This document shows positions 23,950-35,792 of a stretch of 64,000 nt of DNA, in pieces (position 1 is the first letter of the stretch; each line of letters opens with the position of its first letter). Made by a program: the position numbers and the translations under genes. The notes beneath the pieces are model-generated. The model did not search any database. It was not told the DNA's origin and was given only the letters and a program-made list of their open reading frames with translations. Origin of the DNA: Allantophomopsis cytisporea (taxonomy: Eukaryota > Ascomycota > Leotiomycetes > Phacidiales > Phacidiaceae); assembly GCA_024752435.1 (NCBI GenBank), contig CP103030.1, forward strand, positions 1,426,001 to 1,490,000. Direction: 5' to 3'.

Positions 23950-25094
23950 GATAGTGATTGTTGATTATACTCAGAGGAACCTGAGTTTTTCGAGATGGTG
24001 ACCAGCGTAGTATAAGAAGTAATCGACGACGATAATGTGGTTATTATATTCGAAGTGATCGACAAGAATTAAAAATAATTCTGTTTTTTTTCTTTCTTTT
24101 TTATCCGATGAGTCAAGGGAGGAGGAGAGAGGTCTGTTGTATGTATGATGGTGGGGTTCGGTATTTTTGTGAGATATGGTGTGCTCTGTTCCGAAAGATA
24201 TTGGTGGAAAGGTACTTTTGATGGTACTAAGTACTTGTATGTGGAAAAGCGAGTGTAGGGGAGGGAGGGAGAGACAAAGTATGTAAACTATAAGCAAGTA
24301 TCTCACTTGTGAGTAAGGTAAGATGAATATAGTAAAGGTATGGCGCGAATAATATAATAATGAGGATCAGAGGAGGATAAGAATAGTTTGTAGTAGAGCT
24401 TGGAGCGAGCGGGAGGTGGGGAAACAGGGAGCGACACTTAGTAACTTTGTACTTGTCACTAATATGTACCGAGGAGAGTTGGAAGTTGGAGTGAAAGTGG
24501 AAATGGAAATGGGAAGAGCAAGCTACAAAGTAACGTGGAATTGAGTAATCGAGAGGAATGATCGAGTAATCGAGTAATCGTAGAGGGATGAAGATGAATC
24601 CAGTATGAGCAAGCACGTAAGCCGGCACCTCGTAACCAGATGTGGATGACCTTTCGGCTCTTGATTATTTAGGCGCGTAGAGAATAATGATCAAGGAGTT
24701 CTTTGTGACCTGAAGTCAACCTGCTTGCGTCGTGTCGTGGACGTTTTGCTTCGGCGTGCCTTCGGTCAGGAACGGAGGAGTCAAGTTGGAGTGACAAGAT
24801 GTGAGTGAGTGAGTGAGTGAGTACACGCACGACACACACGGTAGACGGAGAGAGTGTTCCGTGTAAAAAGTGGGTGTGAGAAGTGTAGTGGGACGTAGCT
24901 AAAAAGAGGCTGAATGCACTAGATGGGCCCTGTCAAAGCAAGCCCTCCGGAATGCGTGTGTATGCTGAGTGGATGATGTTGCGTGGATGAGTGTGGATGG
25001 AGGTGTGGATGAGCGTGGGTGAATGTGGGTGAGAGGGCGTAGATATAGCTTTGAAGGGGTGACCGTAGTCTATTGTGTGGAGGGGGAGTAATTG

Positions 25095-25130
25095 GCGAGC
25101 AGAGCGAGCAGAGCGAGCAGAGCGAGCAGA
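25095..25130 (+). repeat. 9-bp minisatellite, four perfect copies
   Basis: The unit GCGAGCAGA occurs four times in a row without mismatch, followed by a partial GCGA. It is read as an Ala-Arg-Ser run in a minus-strand frame, but that frame has no other support. Confidence 0.9.
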
Positions 25131-25847
25131 GCGATAAGAATTGGTTGGAGTCGAGAAGTGTGGAGAGCACTGACACTGAACACTGACTGACTCTTGGACA
25201 GAAAAGTCAAAGTCAAAAGTCAAAGAAAAACGTAGTGACACACACCAATTCAAGGCACCACTCCAATCTGAGGGACCAGAATCCAGTCAGTGCAAACAAA
25301 TGAAGAAAAACCAGTGAAGAAAAAGCACCGATTAGGCAAAACCTGACTGCACCAAGGACGGGGCACAGATCAAAATAAGTCACAACCCGATACTCTTCCA
25401 AGACAGATCCAAGAGTGAGAGTGAAGAGGCAACCAAAGAGAGGCAACCAAGACCAGATGTTTAAAAGGAAGTGCACACTAGAAGGCGCGAGGATTCAAAA
25501 GAAGGAAAAACAAGAGTTTGTTCCCCCCTCGAAGGTATGGAGGCCTTGAAGATGACTCTTTGTTGTCCTTCTCTTCTCTTCTCTCTTACGTATTCCGTCT
25601 TCTGCCTATTGGCAAAATTATTCTTTTCCTTTTTTCCCCCTTGCTCTCGGAGAGCAAGAAAAAGAAAAGGAAGAAAAAATCAATCAAAGAAACAGAGACA
25701 AACTCCGCTCTGTACTTTCTCTAATCCGTGCTTTTGTCGTGTCCAGAGGTCTCTCGGCTTTCCACTTCGGGTATTCGGTGTGTGTGGCGTTCTGACCGGG
25801 AAAAGGATGTAAGGATCAATAGAGTAAGATAGTCAGGTACGTACTTT

Positions 25848-25858
25848 GTACTCCGTAC
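25848..25858 (+). promoter_or_regulatory. Recurrent GTACTCCGTAC motif
   Basis: This undecamer occurs in full here and at 54108-54118. Its core, ACTCCGTA or the reverse TACGGAGT, recurs at other intergenic places (28897, 37521, 54836, 61600; an ACTCCGT core at 40071). The binding factor is unknown. Confidence 0.45.
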
Positions 25859-26670
25859 GCCTTTATGGTGAAGGAGGCAATGAGCTAAAAGGTACTTGAA
25901 TGGATCCCGAATCCTACAGACTGAGTACCTCCGAGATCAAGGGATCAGGTCAAGGTCTCTTTTGCTTGATTCCCTCGACAGCGATGAAGGCTGTAAAGAA
26001 ATTTTCCCGGGACTGGAGACGGACCAAATTCTTTTCAAACAAGCTTAGAATTCTCTGGAGAAATTTGACACGATGTTTTTTCTTGGGGGAAGTTTTTTTT
26101 AATCTTGAAATTATTTCCTCAAGATTTGATGAGTTGGCGCGAACGATGATGAGGTTGGAGGCAGATAGTAGTTTAGATCGCTAAGTTTACAGTGGTTGGC
26201 AGGATGATGAAGGCGGTACAGGTTCAGTCGGTGGTCAGTGAGATGGTTGTAGGACAAGAAATAATTCCGTAAAAACCAAGGCAATAAGCACTGGAGGAGA
26301 GCTTTGCGTCGATGGGAATCGAATCGGAAGTTGACGGTAGAATTTATCAAGACTCGATTGCCGGGTACAGGGCAGTATGTGCAATATGTATATTATACCA
26401 CACCGACGGATGAGGGGCAATGAGTGGATTGCCGGTTCTGTTTCTCTCTCTCTCTTGTCGTTGATGGGGGAGGGATCGGATAGAATTGACACTTTCTCCT
26501 CAATCGGAATTTCCTACAACGCCCGAGCGAGACAAAGTAATCTATCACTTGTCGGAATGATTTGCTTTGAATGTCGTGCGGTGTATGCGGTGTGAGGTAG
26601 GTGGGCGTGATATTGTCTTGTGTCGTCTTTTAACGTTGACACTTTTTATTTTTTCCGATATCGCGAGTAC

Positions 26671-26724
26671 GTACAAGTGGTACAAGTGGTACAAGTGGTA
26701 CAAGTGGTACAAGTTGTACAAGTG
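26671..26724 (+). repeat. 9-bp minisatellite, six copies
   Basis: The unit GTACAAGTG is repeated six times in tandem; the fifth copy ends in T instead of G. It is preceded by GAGTAC. It lies about 2.7 kb upstream of the Ecl1-like start. Confidence 0.9.
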
Positions 26725-26784
26725 ATGAGAGAGGGGAAGTAGGGGTGAGGGTATGGTGGGGGTGGAGGTGTGGTGGGATGTGTG

Positions 26785-26830
26785 GGATATGTGGGATATG
26801 AAGGATATGAAGGATATGAGGGAGGGAGGG
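26785..26830 (+). repeat. GGATATG-type short tandem repeat
   Basis: GGGATATG and AAGGATATG units alternate in about five imperfect copies within a G-rich stretch. Confidence 0.7.
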
Positions 26831-27731
26831 ATGAATGAGAGGAGGGTAGAGAGTTTATGCGATGCTACTGATGTATCTGATATTGAATGTGTGTGTGTCT
26901 GTGTGTATGTGACCGTGATGAGAGAGAGAGATGATATTGAGATGTTTGTCTATGATGAAAATGTCCCCTCTCAGGCACTTATATTCTGGGTTGCTGTAGG
27001 CAATCTGTTGACTTCTCCTCCCTCCACTTCTCTGCCTTGGTTGCAGTAAAGAATGGTGAGATGATGATGATGTTGATAAAGATGCAATATGATGTGATAA
27101 GGTAATTTGGGTTATGCTCGGGATGAATTTAAGGTAAGGTGAGGCAGGGTAAGGTATGATAAAGAGTTGTAGATATGATTGTCCGGGGTTGAGTGCAGCG
27201 AGTGAGGAGCGAGTGTGTTCACTTTGATGTATGTCCTCTGCCGCTCACACTGTATATCGCTATGCACGGCTACTGATGAAGCGTGGAGAGCGTGGAGATG
27301 GCGGGTATGTCAAACAACAAAAGACGCTCTGACTGTGTCTCTGAGTCTCCGAGTCTCTTTCTTATTCGGTGTATTGACGAGAGAAATGATATCTCCGTAA
27401 CCACGGACGAGAAGATAATTACTTGAGTTCGTATTGATGGTGGTGGTGGTGGTTGAGTGGTGGATATGAAAGAGCAAGGCTGCGAACAGAAGAAGGTCTA
27501 CCGAGTGTCCAGGCACGAAGGGATAGGTAGCTTCTGGTCGTAGGACGAATGGATGATAAGAATAACAACAATGACTGTTGATCAGAATAGACGTTTGATG
27601 AGGGGATTTTATTCTCTACTCAACTGAGTCAGTATTGAATATATATATAGAATAATGAATGATAAAGTATAAATTTTAGAAGTAGGAGTAGACCTGGGTT
27701 TTTATATGTATCAATATCTATCTATCTGGAC

Positions 27732-27759
27732 TATCATTATCATTATCATTATCATTATC
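27732..27759 (+). repeat. TATCAT hexanucleotide microsatellite
   Basis: Four full TATCAT copies and a partial fifth, preceded by a looser TATCTATC stretch. Confidence 0.85.
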
Positions 27760-28750
27760 CTCAAGAATGATCCTATGTACTCTGAACCCTGTTAAAACCA
27801 CTCTTCGTCGGACCAAAAGAAGAAGAAACAAAAGCAAAGTCAGTACGGTATGATACATACCGTGTAATCAACTCACATCACATCAAATGCATAAATAGAT
27901 AAAAGATAAAAATCGGGGGTTGTAGTCAGCAAGAATTGAGAAGGGGACAAAAAAAAACAATCCCCTCAAGGAGCCGAACAGACCAGACCCTCTCTCCCCA
28001 CCATATCTCGACTCCATGTTCCAATTCTCCACTCCTCCACCTTCATGCCCTCTCTTACCAAACACTCGACTCCCGCATCTCATCCACCAACTAAAGACAT
28101 CACAAACGTCAATGGATCCGACGTATACTATCAACACGTATTACCCAAGACCTAAAGCTCTCAAACTCACTACGCTCAAATTCAAAAACCAACCAGCGCA
28201 GAGAGAGAGAGAGAGAAGAAAAATCCCGCACAGCCGCGTGGAGCACGAGGAGGAGGGATGGAGGAGTATCATCGATGCCGGCGGAGCATGATGCTGAATA
28301 CTCTGGAGATTGAGATGTACCAAACGCATATGTTCAGCCCACCAGGCCTCTTTTCGCCCATTTCCATGTGAGATGGCCCGCTGTGTGAAATCATGCTGAG
28401 AATTAGTATGTCGACGATGTCTTGTGCGAGTGATATCAAGGCGCGGTAGTGGTGGTAGTTCGCAGTCGGGGGGAAAGTAAGTTGGATTTAGATGCTGGTA
28501 CTATATTGTTCTGCCTATGAATATACGTCGATTCCTAGATGACCGCCCTACGTGCTTCTGGCCTTGCGATCTTTGCTGGTGGCAGGGTGTGAATTGATGT
28601 ATCCACTTTGCTTGTTGCTTGTATGCACGCACGTTCTTACGACACTGGACGTCCCATGCATACATCCATAGGCGCAGCGTAATGGGTAGTACATTACATA
28701 CTCGGTACTATTCTACAGTACAGAGGACCAGAGTATGTCATATTCATACG

Positions 28751-28790
28751 TAGAGTAGAGTAGAGTAGAGTAGAGTAGAGTAGAGTAAAG
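28751..28790 (+). repeat. TAGAG pentanucleotide microsatellite
   Basis: Seven perfect TAGAG copies followed by one TAAAG variant. Confidence 0.92.
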
Positions 28791-29240
28791 TATCATACTC
28801 CATACTCACTCATACTGTCTGTCTGTACGTTAACATGTGCTTATCATTTGTAACTTTCATGCTGTACTCGTATTCCCACCCCAAGAGTACGTATAGACTC
28901 CGTACACCCGCAGCCATGACATAGCAAGCCATGACCACTCCCTCAACGATTCCTCCTCGCACAGAGGATTGGTCTGTACTCGTAAACGGTCTTACGCAGT
29001 TCCCAATGACTAAAAGAGCACATTCACAGATAGAGAGTCGAATGATGTATCCAGTCTGGTTCACGAGTGCCGTCGCAGCGTTGCATTGTGGCGGTAGCTG
29101 TTGCAGGATATCGAGCATCCTAGTGAGAACCCCTTGTGCAGCAGATATGGACAGAGCTGTTGCGTCCAGACGCGAAACGCGGGATTTGAAGCAGCAAAAC
29201 GTGGATGAGAGAGGAGAGCTCAGTGGGAACTAGAGGAGTA

Positions 29241-29300
29241 CCATGCCATGCTCGGCCATGCTATGCCATGCCATGCCGTGCCATGTCGTGCCGCAACATG
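29241..29300 (+). repeat. Degenerate CCATG pentamer repeat
   Basis: About ten CCATG, CCGTG or related pentamers lie in 60 nt with small interruptions, indicating a decayed tandem array. Confidence 0.75.
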
Positions 29301-32300
29301 CTCTGAATGGTAGAGTAGAGAGGGTTGGGTGCAGCAAGTGTGAGGGAGGTATCTCAGCTACAGCAACTACTTATCGAACAACGGATATACGGACCTCAAG
29401 GGCTGGAATACCGCCGTGAACGTATTATCTCCATTATCAGCGGTAATATTGGGCTGGATGAATGCGCAAAGGGCACGACAGCCGCCATAATTGCCCAATA
29501 TGAAGTGCTTGCGATGAAGGCTTGTTAATGCGGCTTATGTTGGCCGCGTTGTGGTGGCAGGATAAAGGAATGGGACCCTTTTTCGATCGGACAGTAGAAT
29601 GCAGCAATTGGAGTGGGAGAGAAGAGAGATATGTGAGCCACAACGTCACTCTTCCGCACACGGCTTGTCGCGGCCGGCCCTACTCGAGTATTCATATCCA
29701 CTTCCAGACATTGCCTTCCAAATCCAGAGCATATCCTACAGTAGCTGTATCTGAGGCTTATGATACACAGTCAAGAAAGGGTATGTTGAAGCGTATCGAT
29801 GTCGCAATACAATCGACAGTCAAGCCACAATCATCTTCACCACCTCAACTCCTCTCGTTCGACGACAGAGAAACAAACATACATGAACGCCCCAACTCAA
29901 GCATCGTGTATCTCGACTGCATCGTATCGTAGATCGCAAATCACATCACCGGGCAAGTTTTGAGCATTTGGCATGAGCATGAGGTCCGCCCAAACACCCC
30001 CCACCATGCCCACCTTCTCCTGGACTTCTGGGGGGAAAGTTGATGGTTCTCCAACCAAAACCCACGACTTCACCACCCCCACGCACAGAACTTGGACGAC
30101 GGGGGACCTGCAGCATCTGGTGGGTTGTGCCTCGGAGGGCGGCCACGGCGGGGTTCGAAAGGGCCTGGGCCTGGATATAAGCAAGCTTGAGATGCGAGGT
30201 CCGTCGATCTCCCTTGACCGGCATTCAACCGGAGCCAGCGTGCACGGCGCGGCTGCTCAGGCTTGTACATTATTATCGTCTTGTCTACCTACTTACTGTG
30301 TACGCTGGTGCTCGACTCTGCCCTACCTCCAAGAAGGTCGTAGACCAGCGGCGGCGACGGCCTTTGTACACAGCGATATGGGGGGAGAGTTACGGGTATG
30401 ACCGAGGACGATAAAAGAACCTTTGCTGGGCTACATGAGTAGTACATACGAATCGGATATCCTTATCCATACATTTGCCTTTATGGTAACCACCAGTAGA
30501 AGCACCACGCTTCTTTTTTCGACGCCACTGTTCTACTCTGTGATAGTGAATTGAACAACAGGGGTATCTCGTTTCGCAAAAGTATCGCGAGTCGTGCACA
30601 ATGGGCTGGATGTGTGTGTTTGGTCAAAGGAACCGATGAGTATCCAGAATATGGAGTAGCCACAAGGGAAGGGATTTGTGATCGAGATGTTGACGCTGCC
30701 ACGTACGTACCTGATTATCACATACGATACAGAGTTAAAGATGCCCAAGACATTCAGTCGTTCAGTGCACCAAGCTCACGCATCACATCAGCACAGGACA
30801 GGCGAAAATCGTGAAAAAAGCACGACAAGTCAGGTCAGATTATCAGGTACGTATGAATATCAGGTACGGATACTGAACACGAACAATGATGAACGCCCCC
30901 CAACTCCACAGTGGAATTCCATTCATATGGATTCATATGGGTAGATATTGGAATCCTCCGCGCGCAGCACTAACTGGTCCCAGGCAAAGGCAGAGGATGT
31001 TATTTATTGGGCGGAAGCGTGGAAGAGTCGCTCCGCGCAGCCTCATCAACCACACAATGCCCGCTGTTGGGCCTTGCTGAGCACACTCAGCATGCTGGAC
31101 GTATCCATAAATCTCCATCAAAACCTCCACTCCCCGCCTTGTGAGAGAGACCGAGACACCTTGAAACGTCCTGGCCCTTATGCATTACTTAACGCTCTCA
31201 CTCACACCTACAATTTTTTCCTCTTCCAGGTACGAAACCTTCTCAGTAATTCTTCCATACTCGTCTGAAATCATCATTATCCCAATCCATCTCTTGTGTG
31301 CTCGTATCCAGATCTACTCCTTGTTCGTTGCCAGCTCAGCAGCACAGCCAACATCACTCTATACCCCTAATGCCTGACATGACATCCTCCTTTGTGCCTG
31401 AATCCTACACACTACTTGCCTTAGCCCTCGTCTCGATGCCAAAGTCGAGGAATCTCCTCCCAAAAAAAAGTCCCTGACAATCACGCAAAAGCCGCTTCCA
31501 ATTCTTACGCGACGGCGCTGTCTCTCGGCCTTTTTTTGACGCTGGTGTCCGTGCTACTCCATGACGAGACTAGACTTTGCTGAGCTGCTTGCGGTCCGAG
31601 AAGCTCTGCTAGTAGCTATGGGCAAGCACCGTAAGGACTCCATAAGGACTCCATAAGGTATCCATACTGAACCGCTCCGTGGGTGAGAGCTTGAGCTTGG
31701 TTGGCTTCGTCGTGCGTGAAGACCCACTACACGTGATTCTTCGATGCCTCATTCTATGGACGTTCCAGGGCTGTTGTTGGACGTAGTGCATTCTTCACTC
31801 TCCCTTAATAGGCTCCGGTCTATCTTTACATATGGGCTGAGATGGACTAAAGTCTATTTGTGCTTTATCCATATATTCCGAGAATTCAGGCAGTAGTTTC
31901 AAGTGTATTTTGAAAAGTACCAGATAATCAGAACTTCACATGGGATTTTGTGATCAGACTGAAAACACTCTTCACCGGTGCCATACGTAGTATGAATGAA
32001 TGGAGGATACCCTCCGCATACTCATGTCATCACGATAAGCAATTCACCTTCATAATCCTCAAACACCTTGCCAACTCTCTTCATCCTGCAATAACCTCAC
32101 CCAGCAAAGAAGCCGCCAGTACCTAACATTCAGGAGGTCATCTCATTCCAAATCGACACCACTCCGAGATCTCCCACGATCATAACACGCGAAGGAAGGA
32201 AGGCCCTTTAGAGTGTGGCTTCTTCTTTGCACTGGCGCAGTTTGTTCCTGATTTCCATTTCTAAATTTGGGCGCCCCGGAGACACATTGGCAACTCCCTC

Positions 32301-33300
32301 CGATTACCGTTTTGGGCCGCGCGTGAGTTTCCTCCTACATACTAAGCTGGCGTGCGTTCTTTTTTTCTTCCTTCCTGATCGTCTCGTCTCGTCTCGTCTG
32401 GATGGCATTCCACCTTTTTTTTCGAGTCCCGATGCCTTCTGAGATGGGACTTGAAGGGGAGGCCGCGCTGGGACCTTTCTGTGGCATTTGCGCGTCTATC
32501 TCCCGAGACTGCTTGCGGTGTTTGCTCACCGTGCTGAGGACTGTTTGGTGATATGATACATGCGTTGGAGTGAGGGGAGATGAGGAGATTTGAGGCGGTG
32601 GGATGATGGTGAGATTGATGTTGTTTTACTTGGTTTTGCTGTATGTATGGGTAAGGAGTAGAGGCAGATATACGGTGAGGACCTGCTCCTACAGAATATG
32701 CTAGGGGAGTGAGTGAACACCGTAAATACCGCTTTGTAGAGAGTCCCGTTAATACGGATTTGTTGGAGTATGGAGTCTTCTATGGAGTTCTCCATGTGGA
32801 GAGCTCTGTTGACTACCTGCCGGGCCTTCAGATGGTAGAACGATGATATGGCCTTTCACTTGAACCCCTCTCATGCATACGTAGTCTGTACGTATCGATC
32901 GATACAACCGGCACTGCAATACCAGGGCACCAACTTTCCTGCCAGCAGCGCAACGCGTCATAGTAGAACCCAGCAGCAGAATGTAGCAATGGTAAACCGC
33001 AGCACTCCTTTTTTTTTCTGTTCCTTTTTTTACCTTGGTCATTGCGTGCGAGCTCAATGCGTCATGAGGAGTCGTAAGGAATGGCACTTCATCCCTCGCT
33101 TTGGCTCAGGCTCGAGAATCAACGGCGTGAGTTGGCCGCGCCTGGGGTTGCGCGTAGTATTCGCCACCCACGAGACCTGCGATGGATATAGCCGTTAGAG
33201 GCTACATAGCCACGATGTTGAGATGGCGTGAGGATGAAGCGGAGGGGGTTATTTATTCGAAATACGGTTACGACGGGAAAGGGAGAGGTTTTGTGGTAAA

Positions 33301-35792
33301 TATTTACTTTGAATGAGAAATTGTTATGCCGAGGTTGAGATTTTGTGGGGAGTGATTTTCGGGAAATAAATTTTTTGAAAATTTGTAGGAATTATTTTGA
33401 ACTTTTTTGACCACAGAGATTTTAAAAAATTTCGAGTTCTTGCTGAAGTGAAGAGGGAATTTTTAACATATTACTAAATATATGTACTTGTTTTTTTGTC
33501 TAGTTTAGATGTACTCCGAATTGAAATAGCAATAATAATTTCATCAATCATTTTGGCTAACATTCAACCATTTAGAATTTCATTGCTAGGAGTATTCCAC
33601 ATGTAAACTTCCACTGAATCCTATGAACTCTCTAAAATGCCAGAGATATGTCTGTGACTCTATCTAAGACACTCAACGGCTCTTGGGAGTCATCACCCAA
33701 GCGTACGGAAACGTTTATACACAGCCACAGCCCAGGCTTGAATCGTACCGGCAGTGCGGAAAGACATGAAATGTCGCCTCAAACATTTCGATAAAAACCA
33801 TACTCATCAATAGCTTCACTTTTCACTCTGGATCGTGTGGGGAGTGTCTTCAGTTGCGTGGATACCGAAAGTCTAGATTGGGGGCTTGGAGGTTAGCAAT
33901 TGTGGAAACAGTTCGCAGAGAAGCCTAAGTCGAGTAAGAGAGGTATTGAGGTAGCAGATGTTGAAAGATTCAGCCGAATGAATGAACGAATACGTGAGTG
34001 TTCGATGGTGGAGGAGAGGTCCCGGACTCGATGTGGTTGTTATAGCCTTCGGCTTGGTTAGCATTTGACTTGGGCAGTGCCAGGGGCAATATCCAGATGG
34101 ATTGGGAATCAAATTTTCTGTTGTATAAATCTTGCAATTCAAAACAATGACTATGATTCTCACAGGGGATACTGGATGGTGTTACGAAAGGACAAGTTAG
34201 GCTACAGGACTAATGAAGGCTGCAGTTATGGAGAATTGTTGATGATACTTCAAGTGATGACGAATTGAAGGATGACGAGGAACTTGAACAAGAGCGATCC
34301 TCTATTTTACGAAGAACAGCTGTATGGAATGTTGGTTTTGTGCGCTGACATTCGTTCGGATTCAGCAATCTACAAGAAGTGCAACGGATTTTATAGATGG
34401 AACCAATAAGGCTCAAGCGATGCAAGCCTGGGAGAATGGTATTACCACAGATTGTAGAATACGCGGGAAGTTGAGGTCATGTCCGCAGTATCATGAAGAG
34501 AGCTGAAGAAGAAGATCAGATCAGATTGCGTGAATAGTTCCAGATTGCGAGATGGAATAGATTTGAAAACATATAGATGCAACCGAATTTCGTTGTCCAT
34601 AGATAAACACTTAGTCAGAAATCTTTAATGCCGATGCTTAAGTCGCTAATGCTGTTGAATCTTGTCATGTTATTCTGTTCAAAAGATGACGAGGTCTCAA
34701 ATGATGATGAGGTTAGTAGTGATGGAGGTCAAGAAGGAAGTGCTTCTTGAATGAACAGATACAGCGCAGTATGCTGTTTTTACAAATCTTTGGAGCACAC
34801 TGCTTCAGTTTTACGACACCTAAAGAGCTTTTATAAGTGGATATTGAGGCGAAGTGAGTGATACCCGATCAGATGAGATGTCCAAGAGATAGTGTGATCT
34901 GTATGCACTTGAGTCTCATTATATAGAAATTTGAACCACATAGCGCTTTGAGATAAATTGCAACTGTATAGAAATGTAGATTTTTAATGCGAGACAAACT
35001 GAATATAAATTAGCAAGTGTCACGATCGTGTTCTCTGGAGAAATTCTATCATAGATGGAAGAGATGGTACTGTTTGACTGCACGATATTGCTGTTCGCTG
35101 TGGTTTCTAATTCGACTCTGTTTTCAAGTGATTATAACGAGGGCACTGACGGCCGTAGGAGTGATTGAAACCACGATTTGCCCATGAAATCAAATTGTGA
35201 GCATCTACTTTATCCTTATGGGGTATTTGTACCTTCAAGCAAACGTATATTTGGTACACGTCAACCTTAATAGTAGTCAGTCGTGTAAGGACACAGTAGG
35301 ATTTCGGTACCAAATTGATCGAAGTAGACAACTAGCAGGATTCCACTTTGCAGCTAATCAAATACCTAGTAGAGATTTATTGCGTGCATAATCTGGTGAT
35401 CACGTCAAAGTAGGATCTTCTCACTTTTACAGACCGGTCTATATATGCAGTCTGATATGATCCGTATACTTTGACAGTATGACATAGGGAAGTCGACATG
35501 GATTTGATATATGCTGTGGGTTGCACCGCTGGGTTTACATATATTCGCTCTGTCTCCAGTCCATCTTCAATGATTGGTTTTCATGCATTTGGTGAGTATC
35601 AGTGGATCAAAAAAACAAAATTTATGACATTACATTTTGAAGAAATATCGAACGCTATTTCGTATATAACCCATGCACCGTGCAAATTGTTGAAAATAGT
35701 TTAGCTATTCTGTAAATTGTGTCTGTGGATTGCCAAGCCCTTCATTGCTTATAAAGCCATCTGACGTATTTCTCTTTACAGTTCCACGCCCA
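33301..35792. other. AT-rich gene-free stretch downstream of the oxidoreductase gene
   Basis: These are 2.5 kb. The part at 33330-33560 is strongly AT-rich, with runs of A and T of 5-7 nt. The remainder is moderately AT-rich with no supportable gene. A frame from about 34232 gives an acidic 38-residue stretch and then accumulates stops at the frequency expected by chance. A mutated repeat remnant is possible but unproven. Confidence 0.35.

Larger units (their letters stand above)
23950..26900. other. Gene-free region upstream of the Ecl1-like gene, part 1 (repeat-rich)
   Basis: No coding gene is supported. The 300 nt next to the Ecl1-like start (23950-24250) are TC-rich on the coding strand, as expected for a leader. 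Beyond lie several low-complexity tracts: GTGA repeats at 24801-24822, a perfect 9-mer array at 25095-25130, another 9-mer array at 26671-26724, and GGATATG repeats at about 26785-26830. Open frames are short and built from these repeats. Confidence 0.4.
26901..33300. other. Gene-free region upstream of the Ecl1-like gene, part 2
   Basis: These are 6.4 kb in which I see no supportable gene. It contains simple repeats (TATCAT at 27732-27759, TAGAG at 28751-28790, CCATG-type at 29241-29300) and a more GC-rich stretch at about 29950-30400, where all frames are open by chance. Several open frames of 90-140 codons occur (29522-29932, 29973-30401, 30948-31268, 32848-33198), but none shows a motif, hydrophobic pattern or consistent splice partner. 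A long non-coding RNA or an extended upstream regulatory region is possible. Confidence 0.35.

Noticed and set aside
24227..24628. 133-codon minus-strand frame upstream of the Ecl1-like gene
   Set aside because: Composition follows local TC-richness of a leader or promoter; no motif or splice continuity with the Ecl1-like gene was found.
29522..30401. Open frames of 90-140 codons on both strands near 29.5-30.4 kb
   Set aside because: The stretch is locally GC-rich, which lengthens frames on both strands; no motif, splice partner or hydrophobic pattern supports a protein.
34232..34620. Possible relic of a coding sequence with an acidic segment and scattered stops
   Set aside because: The six stops in about 125 codons equal chance expectation, and any TGA, TAG or TAA can be read as a C-to-T change, so this is not evidence of a mutated gene.
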